From NCBI GenBank assembly GCA_022578965.1, contig MU400526.1, positions 372,001 through 436,000 of the forward strand: a stretch of DNA of 64,000 nucleotides, written 5' to 3'. This document shows, piece after piece, positions 22,295 to 35,797 of the stretch; the first letter of the stretch is position 1, and every line of letters starts with the position of its first letter. The stretch comes from Xylaria sp. FL1777 (Eukaryota; Ascomycota; Sordariomycetes; Xylariales; Xylariaceae). The notes beneath the pieces are model-generated. The model saw nothing but the letters and a program-made list of their open reading frames with translations, made no database searches and was not told where the DNA came from. The translations under genes and the position numbers were made by a program.

Positions 22295-25200
22295 CCCTCA
22301 AGAATTATTTGAATTATGATAACTAGGAGCAAGTAAGGAAAGGCCCAATCTGAGATGACCTTTTCACTTAAAATCGACTCTCACACGTCTCATCTGACCA
22401 TCAACACGAGTGAGGGGTATAAACAGCTCTTGACGAATGATATTCTCTGTCTAAAGATACGCGGAATAAATAGGAACTAGTGGATGCAGATTGTATCGTC
22501 TTTAGGCATAGCATTAGGAGTTTTTGGGGTCCGAAAGTGGAAGCTCTCGTATTGTACAAGCTGAACATGCGTCTGACAGCAAACCCCACGAGGATCGGAA
22601 TCCCTTACTACATACCTGCTCGGTTACCTATCTAGGTAGGTACAGTACCCAGTTTGGTCACTTGTTTCAACCCTGACACACCACTTTCAGGCTGTAGTCG
22701 GAAGTCAAGTATAGGCTCTAGAGGCAGAGACCCTCTCACACGATAAGACAGGTCTATGTACGCTTAGTTCAATAAAGGCATCGAGATAAGTGTACGTATG
22801 CTTAAAGTAATTGACGTTGAAACTTGAGCATAGATGAGATTTTGCTTCCTCGACACATCAAGCAATTTACCCGCCATTTGGTCGTAAGATCACATTCGTG
22901 ATATGATATAAAATGACATGAGAAAGTTTACAATACACTAGATATTAAAGAGCTCGACAACTCGAGATTAACTCGCGAAGGAAAACTACTAGCTTTTGAG
23001 GCATTAATCTAAGAGCAAAGGAGGGGTAGCAGAATAGAGAGGCAGAGACGGTTATTTATGGCTATCTAAGTTCACTCATCTGCTTCCTGAGGGCTCACAC
23101 TGACCTCAGCATTGGCTTGACTGATTTGATACCGCGAAGGTTGTATCGGCTGTATTGAGAATATCCAATCTCTTTATTGAATGACCCGGTCAACATGGCA
23201 TCTGTGTTCCTGTGAGAAGTCGACTTCTATGGGAGTGAGCAGGTCTCAATGAAAAAGTCATCTGACATTCTAGCTTTGATGCAATCTATATGTTGAGAAC
23301 TTTTCCATTGGTCTCCAACCCGACAGTTCGGGTACCTTTCTCTATGCCTTAGCTCGCCGTCAGTCTCTCCCCGCAATCTAGATTCTTGGAACTCAGGCCA
23401 CCAATCATCGTCTTCAGCTATCTCGCTTCCTTTGACTTTTTTGGGTTCTGTATATCAATTTAATGAAGGGCTGTCTGCTCATATGACTTATCACAAAGTT
23501 CTAGGGCAAGTATTGCCGTTGGGTAAGGGTAAGTTTTGCCGTATTGCAACGAATAAATTAGGGGAGTCTTCATAGGGCTAGCTTTATGCAGTATCTCCAC
23601 ATGGTCATATTAAACTACTGTGGCTTCGCTACAATGTGATATGAAACAGGGCTATGTAAGCAGATATTCTGAAAGGGAAGTCGATATGACAACAGAAGAG
23701 TCTGAATATTATTAATGACTATCCAGGCGTGGATCTTGGTTGGCATTGCTGCCATCTCAACGAGGGGGTGAAATCAGGAAATACTAGCTTAGTTGAATAT
23801 TCGATCGTCTACCCCTCGAAACCTACCATCCCACAGACACAATTGCCCAAGCCCTTACCCGACTTTGCGCCGAATAGAAGCACCGGCCTAAGGAGCTAGG
23901 TGGGTTCGCCGAACTTGTCTAAAGTTTGTCGGGCTATAGGTTCGATATGAATTCGGTCGCAGGTCGGGTTGCCTTGACAGCTAATCCGTACGGCTATCAT
24001 GCAAGGGGGCAACTAGCCGAACTTATTGTCCTGCAACCCAACCTGTCTATTTCCACTCCCCTTGGGATAGAACTAGATCAGGTTACCTGATGTATAGTTG
24101 GGTTTCGTCCAAGGTCGAGAGAAAATTAATCATTCCCTTCCCCAGATGGAAGAGAATGTCTCTTAGTTAATGGACATGACGGACGTAGACCTTGACAAGG
24201 CCGGAAAGCTAGGAACCTTCGTCACGGGTTATACGACTAGCGTAGCGCTCGGATACAAAAATGTCCAGGGACGACGAAGGACCGAAGGGCAACTCCAAAT
24301 ATCACAATGATCTCAATGCACGAACTGACCCATATCCTTGTCATGGCTCGGCGCCGTGGGGGTTATACGATTTTCCAGGCCGAATTCTTGTTGAGCATCT
24401 TGGACGGCGCTGGACGGTACGTCATTTAGCTCGAGAGTTGAACCAATGTTGATCGTAGTCGGGATACTCTGTATAGCCAATATGCAGAGCATACCGGTAT
24501 GGGCGTGGGGTGCAGAATCTATCGCGAGCGCACTAGCCTATCATGACTTTGTTGCCGTCAATAGTGCCAATACCCAGAGTTTGCTGAACCAGATCAACAT
24601 CAAGGTTGGCGAGGATGACGAGTATGAAGAAGAGGGGAAGGGAGCGGCCCGAGACTCGCGACGACGAAATGCATCAAGCGATAGCTGGAAGGTGTCTATC
24701 ATTCACAGCCGGGGGTTTGGTCTGCCCCCAGATCCTAGAATCTCGCCCTTCTTGGTCCTGCTAGAACCCCGCGACAGTCCGGCCACACCAAAGACGCTGT
24801 GCAGTTGTGGGATGTCACGATATGGATCAATTCCCGTTGTGCCCGGACGAGCTTCGTCAGAGACTGAGTATTGGACCGACTCATGGCATGGACAGCATGT
24901 CTAGGTTGGCACAAAGGGAAATTATTGCACCAATGTTGTTATACCCAGAGGCTGTGGCGCTTCCCGGCAGAGAGTACTAAGCCAAGGTACTCAGATAGGT
25001 ACATGCTGCATGAGATGGGGAAAATCGGTGTTGCCGCCCAGGCCGCGGTTCATCCCATATAGCCTATTGCATGTGGGCATGCAAGGAGGGATAATCGGTG
25101 GCGAAAAGAAGAGTCTCTTCGTACTGCGCATGCTTTGCCCTCGGCATAGAAATGTACCGGTATTCCTTCTATACTAGTGTAGATCTACCTAGGATAGGTA

Positions 25201-25504
25201 GGTCAGTAGACAACAATTTTCTCGGGTGTAAATACACACATTCTGAATCCCGAAGGTCGGAACGTTCGCAAGTTGCAATTCGTCAATTCGCTCGTTAACA
25301 GAGAAAAAATATTTCGAAGGTATGTATAATAGATTGTCGTCATATCATTTACCATTGCGGATCGTATGAGGTCGAACCATCGCTCGACAGCAACACGGCG
25401 ATCTTCTTAACTTTGTACTCTGTTCTGTTTTCCAAAATCTTGTAATTTCCCCCTCTTCACAGTCGCAGAATAGTACGACCATAGACCACAACCCACCGGG
25501 CAAA

Positions 25505-25542
25505 GAAAAAAAATTTTAAAGAAATTTTTTTTAAAAAAAATA
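25505..25542. repeat. A/T homopolymer block
   Basis: Alternating runs of A and T (A8-T4-A3-G-A3-T8-A8) form a near-palindromic low-complexity block. Confidence 0.9.
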
Positions 25543-26308
25543 ACAATAATAGGTCATTGAGACCCTGGCTCCCAACACCGGGCTTTCGTTCCCGGATGCA
25601 GCGGGAATCGGTTCCGTCTGCAGAGGAATTTGTACGAATGCAGGGAATAAGCGGGTTGATCGATCTCGACTGTGTCCTCGGCACCCCAGATAGGTAGGCC
25701 AGTGCCGAACCGGCGATAGGACGGTTAGTCAAATGCCGCTGCACATAGTCGAGTAGCCAATGACAGTTTATTCTTCCCATTTTCCCTCCTCGTTAAATCT
25801 TTCCTTCGGTTATCTTTTCTTCCTCAACCACCACCGGCAGACAATAATGGGCAGGCATGTGCACGTTCGCGCGAGGACTACCGGTATAGCTAAACCAATA
25901 TGGTTTCGCCCGAAAGATTTCGTTTCGTTTTTGGCGGAGCTTTATCAAGGGCCCTCATAAAAAACGCATGGTATCCGTACCTATACTTCATCCAACACAT
26001 CGTTGTTGTTGTCACATTTTACCCACTAGTACATCTCTTTCTCTCGTAATCCATTTATTCTATCCAATGATGCTTGTTTACCAGGATGGCATGATTACAA
26101 GCCTAACGGCGAAGGGGAAAGCAGAATTCAAGATGGAACATCTCGAATATGTTGCGAGAGGAGAATCTGCTATATTGTCCGGTTCGCGGGTGTCGAAAAT
26201 GTAGCTTATGCCTGAGGGGGTGCGAGAGTACAGACGGCGAGTCTGGGTCTTCGGTTAACGGGCGAGGCGCCTCGGCGCTGTATCTTCATGAACTGAAGTG
26301 GTATCGAG

Positions 26309-26338
26309 AGCATGCCATTGAACAGCATGCCATTGAAC
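26309..26338. repeat. 15-bp perfect tandem duplication
   Basis: Two adjacent identical copies of AGCATGCCATTGAAC. It adds five codons to a short plus-strand frame with no other support. Confidence 0.9.
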
Positions 26339-29300
26339 AAAGACCCCTAATCGACCCACACGCTACTGTAACAGAGGTTTTGTAGAAAAATTTTGAATGA
26401 GACCTGCAGAGGGGCGAATCAAAACAGAATCCGAGGACGGCCATTAAGATTGTCGGCAGCCACCGCATTAATGACACTACGTTGGCAGTCCATCCTATCC
26501 TTGCTGCTGGTAGGGCCATGGCTAATCATGTAGCCTCCTCTCAACTCGGTTATTCTGGCCGGGAGTCAAGCACACCCTTTTTAGCTTTGCCAATGACGCA
26601 CCCTTCTAAGGCTGCTGACGGACCTTTTCCAGCCTTATTTGTCTGCCACCGTCGCGGCGCAGTCTAGGATAAGCTTATCCGCTGGGGAGGCATTATCATG
26701 AAATATGCTACTGCCTATCAGGGCTTGCCACGAGCACTATCTTGCACTTCAAGGCTAGACTGGTGGCAACCTGCTTTGCGTCTCGAGGGTTGGTCGCCTT
26801 CACGGATGGCTGTTATGGTGACATGCAGGACATAATTTCGTCGTTGTAGAGTAGTAGCTATTGCATGACGCTGTCTGTCCAAGCAAAATAGCCTATTCCA
26901 GGTGTCTAGACACAACTTGGGGTACCACTGTGAGATGACGCGATAAAATGATCCCATACTACCGTAGGGGCTAGAAGGCGCACTTCTGTATGTTGCTTCT
27001 TGCTGTTATTCTTTGTGCCCGGACATATCACCCAAACTCGGTTTTATGCATGCCCATTTCAAAATTATCAGGCTCGTGGCTGGCTAGTTTACGTTAGGCT
27101 AGCGAGTTGCAGCTTGGCGACCATATCCCGCTCGTTCAATGGTAAACTGGCGAGTGGTCGTCGTGGGGTTCAACGCGTAATCGCTCTATCATGGCGTAAT
27201 GACTCGGTAAGGGGTGAATTAAGCTATCATGAGACAAGGCATAGGAACTGGCCATTTACAGAAAGCCCTTGTATACTGTTAGAAGGAAAATTGGTTCATT
27301 GACTTACATTGCAAGTTATCTTACAAACCGCTCGAAAACCTCTGGCATGCTTTTCATGGGAGGCCAGTCTACCAAGCTATGATCGATTGTGGTATGCAGA
27401 TATGCTCGCGACTGTTTCTCTGAGAGACTATAACCCGAGCTTTAGCACGACAGAATGCTTCCTATCTAATATTAGCTTTAGGCAGTCAAGATCTCAAGAG
27501 TCCAATAATGCCCCAAAGCGACCACACAATAGGCTGCTATTCTTTGAACAGACATGACGGATGTCGATCATTTCTCGGCCTGGGGTGCCTATTGTCACTC
27601 TCACTGAGTGCATGCGGAGGCTTGTGCTTGCAGTGGAGATGGATTGATGGGAGATGGAAACGTGGCAGCGGGAAGAAGCTGACAGTTCTGCAAGGAGGGT
27701 TGCAGATTGTACCGAATATCGAAGCAATCGTCGCGTGCGTAGATCGATAAGTCAGAAATCTCGGCCAATCACGGAACCATAAGCTGTGGAATGCTAGTGT
27801 TTCGCATGTCTGCTCGATTTCGTGCAGTCGGTAGCTTGCATGCCTCGGACGATCAAAAATGCTCCCTGACAGTGACAGCCTCTGAAGCGACTGAGAATCT
27901 TTACCCCATCGATACTTTCGTCATAAATGGTATGTATGGTCAGGAGAGTGCTGCCGGGAGGAAGTATTAGACGAGGAAGGCCTTGTCACTTGAGACCCAT
28001 GCCTCCTCGGCTCATATACGCCAGCATCGACCCAGCTTCACCGCCCCCCACGGGGCTATGGACCTGGTAAATTTCCATCGCTCATGTGCCACCTGTACCT
28101 CCAATCAACTATGGAGGGACCATAGTGCCATGGCTAAGAGGTTGATGAAACGGCCTCACTTATTGGGCTTCCAGACTTCGGAATAGCATACCTAATATTG
28201 CATCTCCTGTCGACGTGACATTGCTTTGGGTGAATTATTGCGGTCCAATCTTGTCCTTTGATCGATATCTGTCGGCTGGTCCGAAACATGAAGATCGTTG
28301 GCTTATGAAGTGATGATATGATGACTTAGTCTGCATGGATTCCTTTTACCCACGCTCGAGGACATTCAGAGTGGTTGCTAGCTGAGACCTCCGGGGGGTT
28401 TGAGTGGTTGCCTGTAGGTCTACTTGAAGTTGTTATTTAGGAAGGCAGCCCGACGGTACGGGTACCTCTACCCAAGCGCAGAAGCATATATATCAGGATC
28501 GGCTTACAACTGCATAAGCTATCTAGATAATTCTTCCAATCACTAAGAGCTGAAGTGGCATGACTTGACCGGTTGTCGTTTTTGGCTCAGTCAGCGTTGA
28601 CCGGTCAAATACGGGTACCTGGATATCCGAAAAGAGGCAGGAAATTATGCAATTCTTCTACCCATTTAGATGGAAAAGAAATGGGTGATTGACAACCCGA
28701 TATACCTGCATGCCTACTTTCTAGGTACCTAGATAGACCTAGATACATAGTAGTAGATAGTTAGTGATACACCCATCGCCCGTCCAGCAAGGTTCTCATT
28801 ACTCGAATGGGGTAGTTCTATTAATCTGCAAGTAGGACTGCCGATCGCGTCTACTTACCTCTACTATCGAATGTACGCGGGAATCCGCTACGGACTGATT
28901 CTCAGCGTTCGCATAAGGATGAGATCGTAATGCACAGGTACTGTAGGCATTTTCTAGAAAAGTCGGATTCGAGGGGATTCGGGACTGGAGGCGTGCCGAC
29001 AGACCCGAGCCAAGCATTGAAGCACCAGTACTTGTCCGACGCTACCATCACTGCTACTACGGAGGACAGCCGCTCTCGGTCTATCATCGTGCAGCAAGCC
29101 CCCTCGCACCATACACCATGTTAAGGGCAAAGCAAAATTGAACCAAGGAAGTCTCCCGGAAACAAGCATGACTGGGTTCGCGCTGCTCACAAGAATGAGC
29201 ACATTAGAATGGATGCTCTCCTTCCTCCTACCTATTCACTGGGCCACTGGCACTGGCGCGAGGACCTGTTTCTTCGACCCAACATGAATCCTTTCCGCCT

Positions 29301-29837
29301 GGGCTCCGCCGGGCACTGCACCGGACGATGGAGCTCGTGACTCAAAGACAGCAAGCCCGTTTGGTACAAGCCGGACAGCTCTGAATGGGCTGCTATTGGC
29401 AGTGTCTAGGAGCAGGGACTTGTTGGGCAGTGGGTGATGCATATACGTCACCTCGGCTTCTCGAAGGCTGCGGTGGTCGCCTCGTTTCATCTGCAGCCAA
29501 ACAGGCGAAAGGGATGAGCTGCCCAGGTACCCAGGCTAGGTGGTTAAAGACTTGACGCGGCTCGTAATTGGAGTCAGGGCAGAGATGCAGGCATCCTCCT
29601 ATGCAGCACAGCACCAGCCAATCTCCCTGAACGTCGAAGACTCCGACGCGCAGTCGTGGTGGTTATATTACCGACCTGGGTTCTGCATGCTGCGTACATC
29701 CTGCGTATACATATACATATACGTACAGTACGCTGTTTGTACAGTGCCGCCATGGCGGGCTGCGTCCGCATCGAGCAAGACAAGCTGTCAGCTCAGCGAT
29801 GGATCGAGCCATCGGCATGTAGGATAGGAGGAGTATG

Positions 29838-29880
29838 AGTAAGTAGGTAAGTAGGTAAGTAAGTAGGAGGTGGGTAGGCG
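29838..29880. repeat. GTAAGTAG / GTAG microsatellite
   Basis: Repeated AAGTAGGT words, a variant of the GTAG repeats found elsewhere between genes in this window. Confidence 0.85.
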
Positions 29881-30359
29881 GATGCCCTCGATGATTGCTA
29901 CTGCCGTCATTTCTACCTCCGTCATTTCCATTTACATTACAGTGTGCCCACTCTGTTTCAGCATTTACACGTGTAGACTTACTTGTATGTACCGGTAGCA
30001 CGTTCTTGCGGTATTAGCTGAGGGGTGTTTCGGTCGGGTACTTAGGTCGGCGGTAATAGCGCAACTGCGACAGATACAGTACCTACTTGGTATGTATTGT
30101 ACAAAGTTCACCTGGATACTTGCGATGACCCATCCCAATGGTGACCTGTTCCTACCTACACAGCTGTGCCCCACGGGAGCTATTTTTATGAAGTTTTGCC
30201 TTATCAAAGAAGTTAATTGTTAAATTTCAGCAGCCAATCGGCTACGAGCATACTACTAGTACTTATGAGGAAGTATCTTCTGCAGGAGCACAGCGGCTAT
30301 CGGCTTAAGGCTTCTGCACACCTCCTCTCGTCACAACTACGTAACTAAGCGAAGGAGGG

Positions 30360-30384
<25 letters not shown>
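30360..30384. repeat. A25 homopolymer followed by A-rich tract
   Basis: A run of 25 A, with further A7-A9 runs up to about 30505. The A-rich stretch contains a perfect 10-bp inverted repeat. Confidence 0.95.
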
Positions 30385-30390
<6 letters not shown>

Positions 30391-30450
30391 AGGAAAATAG
30401 GTAAGAACTAATTAAAGGGGAAAGACCAGAACACACAAAAAAAAAGCAGA

Positions 30451-30488
30451 TCACCTTGGTACAAGAGAGAGAAAAAAAACCAAGGTGA
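30451..30488. other. Perfect 10-bp inverted repeat in A-rich tract
   Basis: The left arm TCACCTTGGT (30451-30460) and right arm ACCAAGGTGA (30479-30488) are exact complements around an 18-nt purine loop. It can form a hairpin on either strand. Function unknown. Confidence 0.7.
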
Positions 30489-31340
30489 AAACACAAAAAA
30501 AAACAAAGCCATTATTGCAAAGAAACCTCATGGCCCCCTCATATAGCATTATTACTTAATACCTATGTGAGTTGTAATGCCTAAAGTAATTCTTTAACAA
30601 TTATTAACCTTACCTATGGCCATAGAACTGTTGGGTCTTTTGGTTGTTGTTTTGGAGCGTATTCGCATTGTGTACCGCGTAGCTACATAGGTAGTTATTA
30701 TTTAGGTATAGCATATTGCCTACTCCTTAAGTACATGCACCTATTATTAATGGAGCTTCCATCCCACATGTGCCTGCATCTCAAAATTTTCACAAAATAT
30801 TGCACTACAGTAGGCACACCTTACCAGGTTAGGCCTGTCCAACTTAACAGGAGTACTCATAATGGCACCCCAAAGAGCTGGTAGGTGTTATAGGAGGGGT
30901 TGTTGATGTACACAGCAGCGTTTTTGGTATCGTCTGTGTCATCCCAGGGCCGCACTCACGCTACCTGGCGAAGTACTTACACAAGCTCCAGCTCCACGGA
31001 GCTAATTTATCGCTTTAGATTTACTTATTATTATTATTTATTATTTCTTCTCGACGAGGACTATTCTCACCCACCCTGGCCTCTGGCTACTATCTCGGCA
31101 TGGCCAACAGGCTGTGCTGGGCTAGGGGGGGACGAGATGTACCGGTACCTCGCTCTCTTGTTTTCTTTCCTTTGCCTTCGTCTCCCCTCAACCAACATGT
31201 CAGTAGCCCAAGTCGTGGATTGACCCCTGGCCCTGGTCTGGCTGCGTGACTGACTGACGATGGACACATTGTCTCTGTGTCGTCTCTCGTCATCGTCTTT
31301 TTATTTGGCACCGTGACCGCGGCGGCAGAGTCTATTGTGT

Positions 31341-31350
31341 AGGTATAATA
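31341..31350 (+). promoter_or_regulatory. Possible TATA element
   Basis: GTATAATAAG lies about 380 bp upstream of the candidate small-protein ATG at 31726 and just before a long C/T-rich stretch. That order (TATA, pyrimidine-rich leader, ATG) is usual for fungal promoters. Confidence 0.35.
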
Positions 31351-31492
31351 AGGGCTCAGTCCATCCCACCTCCTTCTCCTTTTCTTCTCGGTCTCCTCAG
31401 AACCATCACCAGTCTCCCCAGCGAACAACTATCCAAATAGCAATTCAAGTTGCCCTGTTTCATTGCCTTGTGCATCGTCTCTTGGTCTCTCC

Positions 31493-31574
31493 AGCTTCTC
31501 GCTTCTCGCTTCTCGCTTCTCACCTCTCACCTCTCACCTCTCATATTTCATCTCTCATCCCTCGCCTCTCACCT
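31493..31574. repeat. C/T-rich tandem repeat (CTTCTCG / CACCTCT)
   Basis: Seven-base units, first CTTCTCG and then CACCTCT, repeated three to four times each. This resembles the pyrimidine-rich leaders of expressed fungal genes. Confidence 0.9.
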
Positions 31575-31725
31575 TCTATACCGACACATCATCAACATAC
31601 GACTTACAACACACCCAAGTGTTTCTGGCCCCTCGTTCCTTAGGAGCACAGCGTCCCAGCAACACACCATCTGCGTATCATCGCACCCTGCCCAATCACT
31701 TCCATCCTCTCCCACACTCCTTACC

Positions 31726-32043
31726 ATGGCTATTAAGGAGCATCAACCGCTGGTCAACCACTGTTGCACCTTTTGCTGCAAGGCCGTCGACTTCGGAACC
31801 CATGACTACTGCGGGACGAACTATGCTTGCCATAGGTGTACCGAGTAGCTCAACCACGTTGTCCTCAGTCACGGGTCTCTGAGACTTTCCAGCCATAGGT
31901 GTGCTCCAGAACACCGCCTCGGCTGTCCGAATCGACTACCGTGCTGTCCAAGATCGTGCAGCTGCATCAACTACGACCTGTCAATCGTTCACGTTCTCCC
32001 CTTGTCGATGGCGGGCTGCTTTATGACACGAACACCTCCGTGA
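31726..32043 (+). CDS. Candidate small cysteine-rich protein (84 aa if spliced)
   Basis: The ATG at 31726 has a good context (TTACCATGGC) after a C/T-rich leader. Without splicing the frame is 40 codons and already Cys-rich (HCCTFCCKAV, YCGTNYACHRC). If a 63-bp intron (31836-31898) is removed, the frame continues to 32043. That gives 84 residues with 13 Cys, including CPNRLPCCPRSCSC. The donor GTGTAC is weak. Both splice junctions lie in the same ten-base word CCATAGGTGT, so the apparent intron could instead be a direct-repeat-flanked insertion. There is no signal peptide. The Cys and His spacing could bind zinc, but no family was recognised. Confidence 0.3.
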
Positions 32044-35000
32044 CGGTCAGCCGGAATTCTGAGTCAGCGTGTCGTTACCACCCAAGCGCAAGCAACACAC
32101 ATCATTTGAACACGTGCCGACAAACCTAGGCTTATTTCTCCGAGACCTCTGCCGTCTCGATTGTTTCCTCTTTTTTTGGTGGCCCTGGGTCGCCCCGCAC
32201 ACCGTTGTACGCAGTAAGGCTGATCGTTGTGCGGGCTACCGAATATGGTCACTCCTACTGTCTTTATCCTATCTATCATGCCGGACTCTACGTACTACAT
32301 ACAGACACAGCATCCAGTTTGCGCTGTTCTGCAGCGAGCCAGGTAGCTAGCCCCACATACATGGCTTTTTCGTCCCCCATGTTGGCTGCAATCCCTCTCG
32401 TGGGTCGTCACCCGATGCTTTTTCCCGGCTGCGGCTCTCGCGCCTATCCCAACCGTTCTCTCGACGTGTTTTCATCATAGCTTCACACTGCATAGCCAAG
32501 CGTCTCCTGCATATTCACTCGGCGTGCCGATTTGTGTCTGTTCCTACATATTCTGTTTTGGTTTGGTACGTGTCGAAACAGGGGGAACTGAGTAACACTG
32601 GCGTTTTTTATGGAGATCAGCACACGAACCGATATTTTCAACTTTTGTTTATCTCACGGCGTTAACTGTCACGACAAGGACTAAGGTACATCGGCGCTAG
32701 GGCAATGTTTTTTCCAAATCAAAAACAAGAAAACCCATTTTTTGCTGTGCTGTTTATCGGGATCGGATCGTGGGGTGTTGCAGCGCCTATTCCCCGCCTC
32801 CCTAGTCTTCATCTGTCCACGCCAACCCTTGAAAAGCTGCCGGCATCGTTTCGTTATACCTAACAGGGCCCGCTCTCTAAATCTCGATTAATACGCATAG
32901 AGCACAGGCGCCTACGATGGGCAATTTACTTCGGTCCGAGAAATTCCTGGGCGAATGGAGCGGTGCACCCCGCTCTGGACAGCAGTTGGTCTCACGATTC
33001 TACGATGGGTCGTGGGGGTTCTGGCTACATTTCTCGCCCTCATTGTTTTAATCGTTCTACAAATTGGGACTGGGATGCTATATTGTGTATGGGGAATGAC
33101 TTGGCGATCGGAGAATGTCGGTATCAACTATGCATTTGTGTTCATATTTCAGAATTATCATATATATACCCTGGCCACGAAATGCCGAACATTTGATGAC
33201 TCTGCTCAACCAGTTCCCGGTCGTGCCCCCATGCTTATCGTGCCGTCATTTCTTACTAAGTATTCAAAGCTGGACGCGCGCCCCCAAGCAATCCAAACTC
33301 TCAGCTAGAATGGTTAGCTGTGGCTGGACTCAGCTGGAGCACTACGTATATCAAAGTGAATATCGCCCAAACCAAAATGTTATCAATTCGGGGCGCTTAC
33401 TTGTATCACCTACACCTGGTATCACTAAGGGTTCAGCAGCTTGAATTAACCTCATGTGACTTGCTGCGCCTAATGGCACGCCTTCGTCGATACTACTTTA
33501 CTATACTACCTCACTACACCTCAGAACGTTACCATGTAATTCTAGTACCCACCATAGCATTTTCGATGCACACCTAGATTTCCCCCTCGCTTCGCGGAAA
33601 CCACTCGTTTCTAGTCAACAGCAGTTTCGTCTGGCTCACACTATTCAGCAGGAGACACGACTCGATCAACCTTATGCTTAAAGGATACTTAATTTAGCGG
33701 GGTTCCGACCCCAGTACAACGAGCTGCAACTGGTTTGAAGATCCATGACAACAATATACTGAACCCGGTTGCGAAGGAGCAGCTTGATTACTTAAACCCG
33801 GTCACTGTAGGTTACATGCGGCTGAAAACAGAGCGGAAGCTTCGGCGGACGGTCAAACGGTACGCTCGGCATTCTGTTACAGAACCGAACGCCGACACGC
33901 TTGGGCTAGGACGCGAGAGCTGGTAATGCCGGTGACTTGATGCTAGTATAGAGGGAAAGTTTGACCCACGCCAACCTGGTTCCGGTGGAAACGACGCCAA
34001 CGAGAGTCCTATGAACGTTTCACACGTCCGCTTAATTATGCGTAGACCTACAAGGCCGGACTCCAGATGGGGTGGGGTGGGTGGACTGTAGGGCGAACTG
34101 GAGGTGAACGGTAGCATTCGAGGTGGACGACGGTGATATTCGTTCATTGGTACGAATTATTTAAATATCCTAACCTCGATAGAGAGACCCAGCAGATCCT
34201 GCAGATAGAAGGCCAAGGGCTGGTTGGTTGGCTGGGATGTGTTGCATCGTCTCTCGATTGGGCCTCTCCGCCTGATCAGTTACCTGTGCGACTGTTCCTG
34301 CGTCCCATTGACGTTATCACCTCTACCATGCATGGCTGCAAATTAAAACTATCTATCCAACACAGAGAGTGTACCCGCGCCCTTCGACCTTGGGGCCGTG
34401 ACTCTATTCGCGGCTTATCGTCGAACCGGCATCACGCAATCCTCAGCTAAGCCAGGCAGTTATCATGCCCGTCTCCCTTTCGGTGACGCGATTCGGTCAC
34501 CTGGGCCACCCTCGACTAATAGGCTCACCTCATGTCTGCATGAGAGAGGGAGTCCCGAAATAGAATATGGAGATAAGGCCCTACACTAAAGAAGTTCTTT
34601 GCTTTGTCCGGTGAAAACAGCCACAGAAGCTGTTTACTCCGTACTGCGTAAGTAATTACCAACCCCGCAAACGCTAATTACGGCGCATACATAACTTACA
34701 TACATGCCCTGCAAGCGGCCGAGACGCAAGGCCCCCTGAGCTAACGGTGTACCCTGATGGCCGTAATAGGAAATGCCTGGGCAGCTGGGGGGTGGTGTGC
34801 GGCCTGTTGGTGCTCTAACCTACTGAGGCCAACACACGGTTCACGCGGGCTGCAACTCAGGCGAGGCAAGGCGCGTTAGTTTGGGGGTGACCAGATCATA
34901 CATAACATGATAATGGCAAGTCTATCGGCAATTACGACGAGGACGATGATTCTAAAGGGAGAAACCCACCGACACGGCCCGAGGAGGAAATACCTACAGT

Positions 35001-35771
35001 AAAAGGAGGCCTTGGCTCCGTCAAGACAGTAAGCCGGTAGCTAGTGTCCCGACGCGCTGTTACTCTGACGTGGGGGGTTCAGAAGGAGGAGAGTTGCGCA
35101 CTATAGTGTACATACATTGCCATGGCTCGATGTCGTGGAGCGCCGCACCGCATGCAGGCCCATCCAGGTATCGAGGTTACCTGCTGTAGGGCGAGAGCGA
35201 AAGCGAGCGCAACGCTTCACGGACCTCTCGGACAGCAATCTCGAAGTCAGGCCACTGCCAGAGGCTCCGACGCCGGTCGGGCGGCCGAGCCGTCCAACGG
35301 ACCAGCGAAGAGTGGGGGGGACGACGGTCTTATGATTCGGATATAGGCAGGCAAAGGCAAAGCAGCTTGTATACAATATAGTAGATAGATAAGTTTCAAG
35401 ACCCCAAGCACCCAGTAATTCCCGGCAGTCCAGGGCTGCGATCGACAAGTAATAGGAAGGGTGATATCGCTGCATACGCGGCCTTCAGCGCATGATCAGG
35501 CAAGCAGTCAGTCAGGACGTCAGAAAGCAAGTTAGAAAAGCTAGCATGCTTGTCTTGCCTAGCAGGGGATCAGTGGCCAGGTATGCCTCCTCCTCTTCTT
35601 CTTCTTACAAGGTCCTGAAGCATCTGCAATCCTCAATCAGCTCCATGTGCATCTACCGGTATACCAAGATAGCTCAGGTGGGCACCGGTACACCTGAAAG
35701 GCATACCGTATCACAAACAAACCACTTCCCGAGCTTCATGGAAGGGTGGGAAGGCAATGATCGACCGTCAG

Positions 35772-35797
35772 TGATGACGATGATGACGATGATGACC
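35772..35797. repeat. GATGAC microsatellite
   Basis: Tandem GATGACGAT words immediately upstream of a stop-rich stretch. Confidence 0.85.

Larger units (their letters stand above)
22295..31725. other. Long gene-poor interval (about 9.4 kb)
   Basis: Only frames of 60-150 codons with no recognisable domain are present. The longest, 24446-24904, reads acidic and Arg-rich in its middle and could not be joined to the neighbouring frame at 24261-24440 in phase. The interval carries homopolymers, microsatellites, a 15-bp tandem duplication and TAGGTACCTA patches. No transposase, reverse transcriptase or integrase motif was seen. It may hold non-coding RNAs or decayed genes that cannot be recognised by eye. 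Confidence 0.5.

Noticed and set aside
24261..24904. Possible two-exon gene in the gene-poor interval
   Set aside because: The two frames cannot be joined in phase with the visible GTACGT donor and TATAG acceptor, and no motif was recognised.
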